Positions 21,101 to 31,300 are shown, counted from the first letter of the stretch. The stretch: 64,000 nucleotides of DNA from Brachionus manjavacas (GCA_019054805.1 JAHQIY010000020.1:1174815-1238814), one strand, 5' to 3'. Numbers and translations: made by a program. Notes: generated from the letters alone by a model not told the origin.

Positions 21101-21976
21101 TTTACTTGAATTGAAAAAAAATAAGTAATTTTACTTAAAAATCAAATTTTATTTTGATTAATTAAAAGTAATTAATTGATTTTACTTGACTTGACTTGTA
21201 AGTTAAAAACAATTCTGCTTTTTGCGAATTCTCTGCATCAACAAAGCCAAACTATTTTTTCAGATAGGCGTCTTAAATGAACCAAGGTTTAATCCTACGA
21301 CTACAAATACAACTTTTTTCTCATAAATTGGTAAAAACTAATGCTAAACTAACTCTAAAAAAATTCAGACTAATGCTCCTTGTCAAAGTGGATTTAAAAA
21401 TTAATTGCTAATTTTTTTTTTAAGATTCCACATCCACACTGGCATCATCACCAAAGCCGCAATAAGTCCTCAGAAGGTTCTAAGCCAAGTCGACAACAGG
21501 TCATAAACGAGAAGGCGTCTAAATATCAAAAAGAGGAAAAACCGGACAGAAAAAACAAAGAAGCGCTGCAAGCGATAAAAGTCCCGAGCAAAAAGAGGAA
21601 TAGGAGCAATGAGCCGATTCATTACTACAGTCAGAATCATCCATTGCACCCGATAAAATCTGGTCATGAGAAAAAAGTGGGTAACAAATCTAACAGATCG
21701 AAATCGGCCGAACAGGGTCAACACAGATTGGAACCCAAGAGGCTCGAAGAGACAAAGAGACAAAATCGCGAAAAAAAGACCAAACATAAGAGTATGTCCC
21801 CAAAAAAGCACAAGTCAGATATAATAAGCAAAATGCCGAATGGAAAGGATAAAAATCAGAAAATGAGAAACAAATCAAGTACCGAGACATCCTCAATTGA
21901 TGCATATACGTTCCGTTTATACAAAAGTCGATTATTTTCGCCAATTTGTAAATTAAAATCGCTTTATATAAAATAA
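14900..21976 (+). CDS. ADAM10/Kuzbanian-type membrane metalloprotease, 5' end missing
   Basis: Four exons (14900-15106, 15165-15852, 18141-18976, 21425-21976) join in frame to give about 760 residues. Domain order: convertase site KKTKR, reprolysin-type catalytic domain with HEIGHNFGSEHD, disintegrin region starting CGNGIVEEGEECDCG, Cys-rich region, a single membrane segment, then a cytoplasmic tail. PGKACSPSQGPCC, VDAEGPL and VCSVHTPSSNP mark it as ADAM10/Kuzbanian, not another ADAM. Family members shed membrane proteins; ADAM10 makes the ligand-dependent S2 cut of Notch. The signal peptide and prodomain are absent from what I can recognise, so the gene starts further upstream or is truncated. 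No lesion is seen in the exons. Confidence 0.92.
15107..15164 (+). other. 58-bp intron in ADAM10
   Basis: It runs from GTAAAC to CAAAG, 58 bp, very AT-rich, phase 0 on both sides. Removing it joins EGNK to DMDKTTTFLLFYLNKHVEAL, which aligns with the Kuzbanian helix before HVxAxNxIY. The acceptor has almost no pyrimidine tract. A second AG at 15208-15209 has a better tract and also keeps frame, but would delete part of this helix. Confidence 0.7.
15165..15852 (+). CDS. ADAM10 exon b: catalytic domain
   Basis: 229 codons plus one base. It contains KHVEALNTIY, FTARDFTDGTLGLAWV, GVCEK, SLNSGIVTVVNY, then the zinc site HEIGHNFGSEHD (15645-15680; three zinc His and the catalytic Glu present), GNYIMNRRATTG with the Met-turn (YIM), and FSTCSRDQM. 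These are the landmarks of the ADAM10 metalloprotease domain, and all active-site residues are intact. The donor is CGTAAGA (GT at 15853), phase 1. The next exon supplies AG, making a Gln codon. Confidence 0.93.
15853..16304 (+). other. ADAM10 intron, part before the transposon
   Basis: A/T-rich intron sequence between the donor at 15853 and the transposon at 16307. No gene, RNA or repeat recognised. Confidence 0.6.
16307..16348 (+). repeat. Left terminal inverted repeat, 42 bp
   Basis: It starts CAGTAGCGCTACGCC and ends TTTACGTCA, and is the exact reverse complement of 17142-17183. The inner part is the palindrome-like ACGTAAATTTACGT. Confidence 0.95.
16349..16700. repeat. Subterminal ACGTAAA-type repeats inside the transposon
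   Basis: Many short variants of ACGTAAA, TTTACGT and the degenerate GGTAAAATT crowd the left interior, most densely at 16349-16480. Arrays of this kind next to the inverted repeats often act as transposase-binding sites in DNA transposons. Here they occur on the left side only; the right side goes straight into coding sequence. Confidence 0.7.
16792..17142 (-). CDS. Spliced three-exon mini-gene inside the transposon, unknown product
   Basis: Minus-strand exons 17142-17121, 17068-16946 and 16892-16792 (22, 123 and 101 nt) total 246 nt, exactly 82 codons including the TAA at 16792-16794. The introns are 52 bp (17069-17120) and 53 bp (16893-16945). Both are GT-AG with T-rich acceptors and both are phase 1. 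The ATG (17140-17142) starts at the inner edge of the right inverted repeat. The 81-residue product is Lys-rich, with DFTNELRKKLKEKFPDDLNK, then IGFYQKKDDKLFLEIKA, ending FVPSKSDFSTAWFNATNSMK and AAAKK. I do not recognise a domain. Coding bias is visible, as the exons are clearly less AT-rich than the introns. It may be a host gene fragment captured by the transposon or an accessory gene of its own. Confidence 0.72.
17142..17183 (-). repeat. Right terminal inverted repeat, 42 bp
   Basis: An exact reverse complement of 16307-16348, ending GGCGTAGCGCTACTG before the TA duplicate. Its innermost base is also the first base of the mini-gene's ATG on the minus strand. Confidence 0.95.
17186..18140 (+). 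other. ADAM10 intron, part after the transposon
   Basis: A/T-rich intron sequence. It ends in a strong pyrimidine tract and TTTTTTATAG at 18131-18140, the acceptor of exon c. No other feature recognised. Confidence 0.65.
18141..18976 (+). CDS. ADAM10 exon c: disintegrin, Cys-rich, membrane segment
   Basis: Starts with AG, completing the phase-1 codon (Gln), then YSGSLCGNGIVEEGEECDCG. The disintegrin region continues through CCIDASQEINKCKLRPGKAC and SPSQGPCCDNSCNF. The Cys-rich region includes CRSGICSGSICEKY and PGSPCVGTQGYCDIFSKCRA, followed by VDAEGPLVRLKN. A single hydrophobic helix follows YWW (WAASLIVVGLIVFMIAFIKV, about 18833-18892), then VCSVHTPSSNP and ITETLRRPIKR. The open frame continues to 19036, but the added residues look intronic. 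The donor in phase with exon d is GTTGGT at 18977; GTAACT at 18981 is stronger but out of phase. Confidence 0.88.
18977..19438 (+). other. Last ADAM10 intron, first part
   Basis: AT-rich. At 19044-19080 it holds a half copy of the foldback element's end (TGTGAAACTCAGTACAAAAG). At 19150-19240 it holds a segment that recurs at 21070-21150. Confidence 0.6.
19150..19240. repeat. Dispersed repeat, copy 1 (partner at 21070-21150)
   Basis: Contains AAAAGTATAAAT, TTTACTTGAATTGAAAAAA and AAGTAATCGATTTTACTTGA in the same order as the second copy 1.9 kb downstream. It appears to be an intron-resident repeat, with no coding capacity. Confidence 0.65.
19440..19719. repeat. Foldback element: long imperfect inverted repeat in ADAM10 intron
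   Basis: The left arm (about 19445-19578) and the reversed right arm (about 19599-19716) match for most of 120-130 bp with small gaps. The innermost 22 bp (19557-19578 against 19599-19620, starting GCAACATTCAAAGTTGCATC) are a perfect match around a 20-nt loop. The outer ends read TTGGTTTTGTGAAATTCAG and the reverse complement of CTGAACTTCACAGAACCAA. Transcribed as part of the intron, it would fold into a long hairpin. It may be a small MITE-like element; no clear target duplication was found. Confidence 0.8.
19887..20030 (-). mobile_element. Short 3'-end fragment of a retrotransposon related to the one at 9150
   Basis: TTCATTTATTTATTAATT followed by TTTGCCAAGCAAATGCTCCT, then an A-rich run. 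It has the same layout as the 3' ends at 8066, 8960 and 9150 (T-rich tail, then GCTCCTTCAGAATAA) but is diverged. Only the 3' UTR is recognisable. Confidence 0.55.
20031..20633. other. Last ADAM10 intron, middle part
   Basis: Mostly AT-rich. TGAAGGAGCTTTATAAATAG at about 20118 resembles the retrotransposon 3' end in the opposite direction to 19887. A less AT-rich patch at 20281-20385 holds a short open stretch (VFDFGEQRIVPVTGEPKF) of unknown origin that ends in a stop. No gene called. Confidence 0.45.
20634..20655. repeat. (TAG)7 microsatellite
   Basis: Seven TAG units. They probably arose as the 3' tail of the LINE fragment that begins here on the minus strand. Confidence 0.9.
20634..20905 (-). 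mobile_element. CR1/L2-type LINE 3' end with (CTA)n tail
   Basis: On the minus strand the frames read HCFKYHKEISRLHHRDNFF, then after a frameshift NITANIWNSLPNQLVEAPNV and NSFKAGIDCW, then a stop. The pattern NxWNSLPxxxVxAxxxNxFKxxxD is the usual C-terminus of CR1/L2-type and related LINE ORF2. The 3' end carries a trinucleotide tail, (TAG)n on the plus strand at 20634-20655. It is a family distinct from the nested copies at 8-13.8 kb. Confidence 0.75.
20906..21424 (+). other. Last ADAM10 intron, final part
   Basis: AT-rich, containing the second copy of the dispersed repeat at 21070-21150. It ends in a T-rich tract and TTTTTTTAAG at 21424, the acceptor of exon d. Confidence 0.65.
21070..21150. 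repeat. Dispersed repeat, copy 2 (partner at 19150-19240)
   Basis: AAAAGTATAAAT, TTTACTTGAATTGAAAAAA and AAGTAATTTTACTT recur here in the same order and orientation as at 19150. Confidence 0.65.
21425..21976 (+). CDS. ADAM10 exon d: long basic cytoplasmic tail
   Basis: 183 codons and the TAA at 21974-21976. The frame is open from the acceptor and starts IPHPHWHHHQSRNKSSEGSK. The tail is extremely rich in Lys, Arg, Ser, Gln and Asn (for example KKHKSDIISK and RLEETKRQNREKKTKHK) and looks disordered. It is longer than the roughly 55-residue vertebrate ADAM10 tail, while fly Kuzbanian also has a long tail. I see no clear SH3-type proline motif. Its assignment to ADAM10 rests on frame, strand, position and the splice signal, not on sequence similarity. 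Confidence 0.72.
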   Translation: MPHPHWHHHQSRNKSSEGSKPSRQQVINEKASKYQKEEKPDRKNKEALQAIKVPSKKRNRSNEPIHYYSQNHPLHPIKSGHEKKVGNKSNRSKSAEQGQHRLEPKRLEETKRQNREKKTKHKSMSPKKHKSDIISKMPNGKDKNQKMRNKSSTETSSIDAYTFRLYKSRLFSPICKLKSLYIK

Positions 21977-22046
21977 TTTTTTTTTCATTTAATACCATTA
22001 ATTTGGATAAATTTTTTAATGTAAATTTTATCAAATTTAAAAAAAT

Positions 22047-22052
22047 AATAAA
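22047..22052 (+). promoter_or_regulatory. Candidate polyadenylation signal for ADAM10
   Basis: AATAAA, 71 bp after the stop codon. In such AT-rich DNA this hexamer is common; another lies near 22145. Confidence 0.45.
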
Positions 22053-22161
22053 ATATGATGTCGTCTCTTTAAATCTACCAAAAAATCATATTTTCTAAAT
22101 TAAATAGCAAAAAAGTAAATTTTGAATTGTATTTTTTTTTTAACAATAAAAAATAAAAAAA

Positions 22162-22226
22162 GACTTTGAAAAAAAATATTTTCTGTAACCTGGCCTAAAT
22201 ATTCTTTACCTAAGAAAGTGTTCCGT
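22162..22226. repeat. Decayed satellite-like segment outside the right array
   Basis: GACTTTGA, AAATATTTTCTGT, AACCTGGCCTAAA and TTTACC...AAGTGTTCCG follow the order of the monomer's GACTCTGAC, AAATATTTTTCTGT, TTCCTAGCCTGAA and TACTGACACC...AAGTGTGCG. I judge roughly two-thirds of the positions alike. It lies 85 bp before the clean array. Confidence 0.5.
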
Positions 22227-22310
22227 TATGCGGTACATTGAGATTAGCTTCCCAGTCACAAAAAAAACGATGATTAATCGATGAAAACTGATAGATAAAT
22301 CATTAATGAA
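22227..22310. other. Unique spacer between decayed segment and right array
   Basis: Contains ATGATTAATCGATGAAAACT and TAAATCATTAATGAA. No gene recognised. Confidence 0.5.
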
Positions 22311-22356
22311 TAGCCTGAACATTTTGTACTGACACCAAGTGTGCGTGTATGAAAAG
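22311..22356. repeat. 46-bp satellite segment at the right array edge
   Basis: The first 46 bp of the right array. They are identical to the last 46 bp of the left array (6670-6715). Confidence 0.75.
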
Positions 22357-25300
22357 TCTCCCTCCCATTTTTTCATCCGGACTTGGGACCGGCAATGGTA
22401 TGGTTACGACTCAACAATCAGCCGACAAAGTTACTATGGGACGTTCATCATAAACAGCGCCACTCATCCGAGCACTTAAAGGCTGCGAACTCGGCAACTA
22501 TTTAGACTAGCTTGGAACCACAAACCAAGCGTATCTATAGATGGATACAAGCATATCCAAAAAAAGATACTTTACTTTTTTCACTAAGTACTAAGGGTCT
22601 GCCAGACACGTCATCAGCTCTTGCTTGTAAGCCTCCTTGCCCCGGCCGCTAGGCATCTGCATCTTCACCGCCCCTCCTCATTTTCTCATCCGGACTTGGG
22701 ACCGGCCTTAGGTAGAGTTAGCAGTTTAGGTTTTGATTTTTCGAAAATTTGATTTTCTTTATTTGACTATTTCTGAAAAAATAAAACAATCAAAAGAAGA
22801 AAATCTGAATTAGAATGAAAGTTCTCTTCCGAGAAAAACAAAAATAAAAAATGGAATAATAAATAATAAAATGTTTAATCTAAATAAAATTTTTAAAAAA
22901 TATTTTCTTTTGTTAAAATGACATTTCGACTCTGACAAATATTTTTCTGTTTCCTAGCCTGAACATTTTGTACTGACACCAAGTGTGCGTGTATGAAAAG
23001 TCTCCCTCCCATTTTTTCATCCGGACTTGGGACCGGCAATGGTATGGTTACGACTCAACAATCTGCCGACAAAGTTACTATGGGACGTTCATCATAAACA
23101 GCGCCACTCATCCGAGCACTTAAAGGCTGCGAACTCGGCAACTATTTAGACTAGCTTGGAACCACAAACCAAGCGTATCTATAGATGGATACAAGCATAT
23201 CCAAAAAAAGATACTTTACTTTTTTCACTAAGTACTAAGGGTCTGCCAGACACGTCATCAGCTCTTGCTTGTAAGCCTCCTTGCCCCGGCCGCTAGGCAT
23301 CTGCATCTTCACCGCCCCTCCTCATTTTCTCATCCGGACTTGGGACCGGCCTTAGGTAGAGTTAGCAGTTTAGGTTTTGATTTTTCGAAAATTTGATTTT
23401 CTTTATTTGACTATTTCTGAAAAAATAAAACAATCAAAAGAAGAAAATCTGAATTAGAATGAAAGTTCTCTTCCGAGAAAAACCAAAACAAAAAATGGAA
23501 TAATAAATAATAAAATGTTTAATCTAAATAAAATTTTTAAAAAATATTTTCTTTTGTTAAAATGACATTTCGACTCTGACAAATATTTTTCTGTTTCCTA
23601 GCCTGAACATTTTGTACTGACACCAAGTGTGCGTGTATGAAAAGTCTCCCTCCCATTTTTTCATCCGGACTTGGGACCGGCAATGGTATGGTTACGACTC
23701 AACAATCTGCCGACAAAGTTACTATGGGACGTTCATCATAAACAGCGCCACTCATCCGAGCACTTAAAGGCTGCGAACTCGGCAACTATTTAGACTAGCT
23801 TGGAACCACAAACCAAGCGTATCTATAGATGGATACAAGCATATCCAAAAAAAGATACTTTACTTTTTTCACTAAGTACTAAGGGTCTGCCAGACACGTC
23901 ATCAGCTCTTGCTTGTAAGCCTCCTTGCCCCGGCCGCTAGGCATCTGCATCTTCACCGCCCCTCCTCATTTTCTCATCCGGACTTGGGACCGGCCTTAGG
24001 TAGAGTTAGCAGTTTAGGTTTTGATTTTTCGAAAATTTGATTTTCTTTATTTGACTATTTCTGAAAAAATAAAACAATCAAAAGAAGAAATTCTGAATTA
24101 GAATGAAAGTTCTCTTCCGAGAAAAACCAAAACAAAAAATGGAATAATAAATAATAAAATGTTTAATCTAAATAAAATTTTTAAAAAATATTTTCTTTTG
24201 TTAAAATGACATTTCGACTCTGACAAATATTTTTCTGTTTCCTAGCCTGAACATTTTGTACTGACACCAAGTGTGCGTGTATGAAAAGTCTCCCTCCCAT
24301 TTTTTCATCCGGACTTGGGACCGGCAATGGTATGGTTACGACTCAACAATCTGCCGACAAAGTTACTATGGGACGTTCATCATAAACAGCGCCACTCATC
24401 TGAGCACTTAAAGGCTGCGAACTCGGCAACTATTTAGACTAGCTTGGAACCACAAACCAAGCGTATCTATAGATGGATACAAGCATATCCAAAAAAGATA
24501 CTTTACTTTTTTCACTAAGTACTAAGGGTCTGCCAGACACGTCATCAGCTCTTGCTTGTAAGCCTCCTTGCCCCGGCCGCTAGGCATCTGCATCTTCACC
24601 GCCCCTCCTCATTTTCTCATCCGGACTTGGGACCGGCCTTAGGTAGAGTTAGCAGTTTAGGTTTTGATTTTTCGAAAATTTGATTTTCTTTATTTGACTA
24701 TTTCTGAAAAAATAAAACAATCAAAAGAAGAAAATCTGAATTAGAATGAAAGTTCTCTTCCGAGAAAAACAAAAATAAAAAATGGAATAATAAATAATAA
24801 AATGTTTAATCTAAATAAAATTTTTAAAAAATATTTTCTTTTGTTAAAATGACATTTCGACTCTGACAAATATTTTTCTGTTTCCTAGCCTGAACATTTT
24901 GTACTGACACCAAGTGTGCGTGTATGAAAAGTCTCTCCCATTTTTTCATCCGGACTTGGGACCGGCAATGGTATGGTTACGACTCAACAATCTGCCGACA
25001 AAGTTACTATGGGACGTTCATCATAAACAGCGCCACTCATCTGAGCACTTAAAGGCTGCGAACTCGGCAACTATTTAGACTAGCTTGGAACCACAAACCA
25101 AGCGTATCTATAGATGGATACAAGCATATCCAAAAAAGATACTTTACTTTTTTCACTAAGTACTAAGGGTCTGCCAGACACGTCATCAGCTCTTGCTTGT
25201 AAGCCTCCTTGCCCCGGCCGCTAGGCATCTGCATCTTCACCGCCCCTCCTCATTTTCTCATCCGGACTTGGGACCGGCCTTAGGTAGAGTTAGCAGTTTA

Positions 25301-28300
25301 GGTTTTGATTTTTCGAAAATTTGATTTTCTTTATTTGACTATTTCTGAAAAAATAAAACAATCAAAAGAAGAAAATCTGAATTAGAATGAAAGTTCTCTT
25401 CCGAGAAAAACAAAAATAAAAAATGGAATAATAAAAAATAAAATGTTTAATCTAAATAAAATTTTTAAAAAATATTTTCTTTTGTTAAAATGACATTTCG
25501 ACTCTGACAAATATTTTTCTGTTTCCTAGCCTGAACATTTTGTACTGACACCAAGTGTGCGTGTATGAAAAGTCTCTCCCATTTTTTCATCCGGACTTGG
25601 GACCGGCAATGGTATGGTTACGACTCAACAATCTGCCGACAAAGTTACTATGGGACGTTCATCATAAACAGCGCCACTCATCCGAGCACTTAAAGGCTGC
25701 GAACTCGGCAACTATTTAGACTAGCTTGGAACCACAAACCAAGCGTATCTATAGATGGATACAAGCATATCCAAAAAAGATACTTTACTTTTTTCACTAA
25801 GTACTAAGGGTCTGCCAGACACGTCATCAGCTCTTGCTTGTAAGCCTCCTTGCCCCGGCCGCTAGGCATCTGCATCTTCACCGCCCCTCCTCATTTTCTC
25901 ATCCGGACTTGGGACCGGCCTTAGGTAGAGTTAGCAGTTTAGGTTTTGATTTTTCGAAAATTTGATTTTCTTTATTTGACTATTTCTGAAAAAATAAAAC
26001 AATCAAAAGAAGAAAATCTGAATTAGAATGAAAGTTCTCTTCCGAGAAAAACAAAAATAAAAAATGGAATAATAAAAAATAAAATGTTTAATCTAAATAA
26101 AATTTTTAAAAAATATTTTCTTTTGTTAAAATGACATTTCGACTCTGACAAATATTTTTCTGTTTCCTAGCCTGAACATTTTGTACTGACACCAAGTGTG
26201 CGTGTATGAAAAGTCTCCCTCCCATTTTTTCATCCGGACTTGGGACCGGCAATGGTATGGTTACGACTCAACAATCTGCCGACAAAGTTACTATGGGACG
26301 TTCATCATAAACAGCGCCACTCATCTGAGCACTTAAAGGCTGCGAACTCGGCAACTATTTAGACTAGCTTGGAACCACAAACCAAGCGTATCTATAGATG
26401 GATACAAGCATATCCAAAAAAGATACTTTACTTTTTTCACTAAGTACTAAGGGTCTGCCAGACACGTCATCAGCTCTTGCTTGTAAGCCTCCTTGCCCCG
26501 GCCGCTAGGCATCTGCATCTTCACCGCCCCTCCTCATTTTCTCATCCGGACTTGGGACCGGCCTTAGGTAGAGTTAGCAGTTTAGGTTTTGATTTTTCGA
26601 AAATTTGATTTTCTTTATTTGACTATTTCTGAAAAAATAAAACAATCAAAAGAAGAAAATCTGAATTAGAATGAAAGTTCTCTTCCGAGAAAAACAAAAA
26701 TAAAAAATGGAATAATAAAAAATAAAATGTTTAATCTAAATAAAATTTTTAAAAAATATTTTCTTTTGTTAAAATGACATTTCGACTCTGACAAATATTT
26801 TTCTGTTTCCTAGCCTGAACATTTTGTACTGACACCAAGTGTGCGTGTATGAAAAGTCTCTCCCATTTTTTCATCCGGACTTGGGACCGGCAATGGTATG
26901 GTTACGACTCAACAATCTGCCGACAAAGTTACTATGGGACGTTCATCATAAACAGCGCCACTCATCCGAGCACTTAAAGGCTGCGAACTCGGCAACTATT
27001 TAGACTAGCTTGGAACCACAAACCAAGCGTATCTATAGATGGATACAAGCATATCCAAAAAAGATACTTTACTTTTTTCACTAAGTACTAAGGGTCTGCC
27101 AGACACGTCATCAGCTCTTGCTTGTAAGCCTCCTTGCCCCGGCCGCTAGGCATCTGCATCTTCACCGCCCCTCCTCATTTTCTCATCCGGACTTGGGACC
27201 GGCCTTAGGTAGAGTTAGCAGTTTAGGTTTTGATTTTTCGAAAATTTGATTTTCTTTATTTGACTATTTCTGAAAAAATAAAACAATCAAAAGAAGAAAA
27301 TCTGAATTAGAATGAAAGTTCTCTTCCGAGAAAAACAAAAACAAAAAATGGAATAATAAATAATAAAATGTTTAATCTAAATAAAATTTTTAAAAAATAT
27401 TTTCTTTTGTTAAAATGACATTTCGACTCTGACAAATATTTTTCTGTTTCCTAGCCTGAACATTTTGTACTGACACCAAGTGTGCGTGTATGAAAAGTCT
27501 CTCCCATTTTTTCATCCGGACTTGGGACCGGCAATGGTATGGTTACGACTCAACAATCTGCCGACAAAGTTACTATGGGACGTTCATCATAAACAGCGCC
27601 ACTCATCCGAGCACTTAAAGGCTGCGAACTCGGCAACTATTTAGACTAGCTTGGAACCACAAACCAAGCGTATCTATAGATGGATACAAGCATATCCAAA
27701 AAAGATACTTTACTTTTTTCACTAAGTACTAAGGGTCTGCCAGACACGTCATCAGCTCTTGCTTGTAAGCCTCCTTGCCCCGGCCGCTAGGCATCTGCAT
27801 CTTCACCGCCCCTCCTCATTTTCTCATCCGGACTTGGGACCGGCCTTAGGTAGAGTTAGCAGTTTAGGTTTTGATTTTTCGAAAATTTGATTTTCTTTAT
27901 TTGACTATTTCTGAAAAAATAAAACAATCAAAAGAAGAAAATCTGAATTAGAATGAAAGTTCTCTTCCGAGAAAAACAAAAATAAAAAATGGAATAATAA
28001 ATAATAAAATGTTTAATCTAAATAAAATTTTTAAAAAATATTTTCTTTTGTTAAAATGACATTTCGACTCTGACAAATATTTTTCTGTTTCCTAGCCTGA
28101 ACATTTTGTACTGACACCAAGTGTGCGTGTATGAAAAGTCTCCCTCCCATTTTTTCATCCGGACTTGGGACCGGCAATGGTATGGTTACGACTCAACAAT
28201 CTGCCGACAAAGTTACTATGGGACGTTCATCATAAACAGCGCCACTCATCCGAGCACTTAAAGGCTGCGAACTCGGCAACTATTTAGACTAGCTTGGAAC

Positions 28301-31300
28301 CACAAACCAAGCGTATCTATAGATGGATACAAGCATATCCAAAAAAGATACTTTACTTTTTTCACTAAGTACTAAGGGTCTGCCAGACACGTCATCAGCT
28401 CTTGCTTGTAAGCCTCCTTGCCCCGGCCGCTAGGCATCTGCATCTTCACCGCCCCTCCTCATTTTCTCATCCGGACTTGGGACCGGCCTTAGGTAGAGTT
28501 AGCAGTTTAGGTTTTGATTTTTCGAAAATTTGATTTTCTTTATTTGACTATTTCTGAAAAAATAAAACAATCAAAAGAAGAAAATCTGAATTAGAATGAA
28601 AGTTCTCTTCCGAGAAAAACAAAAATAAAAAATGGAATAATAAATAATAAAATGTTTAATCTAAATAAAATTTTTAAAAAATATTTTCTTTTGTTAAAAT
28701 GACATTTCGACTCTGACAAATATTTTTCTGTTTCCTAGCCTGAACATTTTGTACTGACACCAAGTGTGCGTGTATGAAAAGTCTCTCCCATTTTTTCATC
28801 CGGACTTGGGACCGGCAATGGTATGGTTACGACTCAACAATCTGCCGACAAAGTTACTATGGGACGTTCATCATAAACAGCGCCACTCATCCGAGCACTT
28901 AAAGGCTGCGAACTCGGCAACTATTTAGACTAGCTTGGAACCACAAACCAAGCGTATCTATAGATGGATACAAGCATATCCAAAAAAAGATACTTTACTT
29001 TTTTCACTAAGTACTAAGGGTCTGCCAGACACGTCATCAGCTCTTGCTTGTAAGCCTCCTTGCCCCGGCCGCTAGGCATCTGCATCTTCACCGCCCCTCC
29101 TCATTTTCTCATCCGGACTTGGGACCGGCCTTAGGTAGAGTTAGCAGTTTAGGTTTTGATTTTTCGAAAATTTGATTTTCTTTATTTGACTATTTCTGAA
29201 AAAATAAAACAATCAAAAGAAGAAAATCTGAATTAGAATGAAAGTTCTCTTCCGAGAAAAACAAAAACAAAAAATGGAATAATAAATAATAAAATGTTTA
29301 ATCTAAATAAAATTTTTAAAAAATATTTTCTTTTGTTAAAATGACATTTCGACTCTGACAAATATTTTTCTGTTTCCTAGCCTGAACATTTTGTACTGAC
29401 ACCAAGTGTGCGTGTATGAAAAGTCTCCCTCCCATTTTTTCATCCGGACTTGGGACCGGCAATGGTATGGTTACGACTCAACAATCTGCCGACAAAGTTA
29501 CTATGGGACGTTCATCATAAACAGCGCCACTCATCTGAGCACTTAAAGGCTGCGAACTCGGCAACTATTTAGACTAGCTTGGAACCACAAACCAAGCGTA
29601 TCTATAGATGGATACAAGCATATCCAAAAAAAGATACTTTACTTTTTTCACTAAGTACTAAGGGTCTGCCAGACACGTCATCAGCTCTTGCTTGTAAGCC
29701 TCCTTGCCCCGGCCGCTAGGCATCTGCATCTTCACCGCCCCTCCTCATTTTCTCATCCGGACTTGGGACCGGCCTTAGGTAGAGTTAGCAGTTTAGGTTT
29801 TGATTTTTCGAAAATTTGATTTTCTTTATTTGACTATTTCTGAAAAAATAAAACAATCAAAAGAAGAAAATCTGAATTAGAATGAAAGTTCTCTTCCGAG
29901 AAAAACAAAAATAAAAAATGGAATAATAAATAATAAAATGTTTAATCTAAATAAAATTTTTAAAAAATATTTTCTTTTGTTAAAATGACATTTCGACTCT
30001 GACAAATATTTTTCTGTTTCCTAGCCTGAACATTTTGTACTGACACCAAGTGTGCGTGTATGAAAAGTCTCCCTCCCATTTTTTCATCCGGACTTGGGAC
30101 CGGCAATGGTATGGTTACGACTCAACAATCTGCCGACAAAGTTACTATGGGACGTTCATCATAAACAGCGCCACTCATCCGAGCACTTAAAGGCTGCGAA
30201 CTCGGCAACTATTTAGACTAGCTTGGAACCACAAACCAAGCGTATCTATAGATGGATACAAGCATATCCAAAAAAAGATACTTTACTTTTTTCACTAAGT
30301 ACTAAGGGTCTGCCAGACACGTCATCAGCTCTTGCTTGTAAGCCTCCTTGCCCCGGCCGCTAGGCATCTGCATCTTCACCGCCCCTCCTCATTTTCTCAT
30401 CCGGACTTGGGACCGGCCTTAGGTAGAGTTAGCAGTTTAGGTTTTGATTTTTCGAAAATTTGATTTTCTTTATTTGACTATTTCTGAAAAAATAAAACAA
30501 TCAAAAGAAGAAAATCTGAATTAGAATGAAAGTTCTCTTCCGAGAAAAACAAAAACAAAAAATGGAATAATAAATAATAAAATGTTTAATCTAAATAAAA
30601 TTTTTAAAAAATATTTTCTTTTGTTAAAATGACATTTCGACTCTGACAAATATTTTTCTGTTTCCTAGCCTGAACATTTTGTACTGACACCAAGTGTGCG
30701 TGTATGAAAAGTCTCCCTCCCATTTTTTCATCCGGACTTGGGACCGGCAATGGTATGGTTACGACTCAACAATCTGCCGACAAAGTTACTATGGGACGTT
30801 CATCATAAACAGCGCCACTCATCCGAGCACTTAAAGGCTGCGAACTCGGCAACTATTTAGACTAGCTTGGAACCACAAACCAAGCGTATCTATAGATGGA
30901 TACAAGCATATCCAAAAAGATACTTTACTTTTTTCACTAAGTACTAAGGGTCTGCCAGACACGTCATCAGCTCTTGCTTGTAAGCCTCCTTGCCCCGGCC
31001 GCTAGGCATCTGCATCTTCACCGCCCCTCCTCATTTTCTCATCCGGACTTGGGACCGGCCTTAGGTAGAGTTAGCAGTTTAGGTTTTGATTTTTCGAAAA
31101 TTTGATTTTCTTTATTTGACTATTTCTGAAAAAATAAAACAATCAAAAGAAGAAAATCTGAATTAGAATGAAAGTTCTCTTCCGAGAAAAACAAAAACAA
31201 AAAATGGAATAATAAATAATAAAATGTTTAATCTAAATAAAATTTTTAAAAAATATTTTCTTTTGTTAAAATGACATTTCGACTCTGACAAATATTTTTC

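Noticed and set aside
21470-22034. Minus-strand open frames opposite exon d
   Set aside because: The plus-strand frame continues from a good acceptor and ends at a stop before a poly(A) signal. The reverse frames are hydrophobic shadows of Lys-rich codons.
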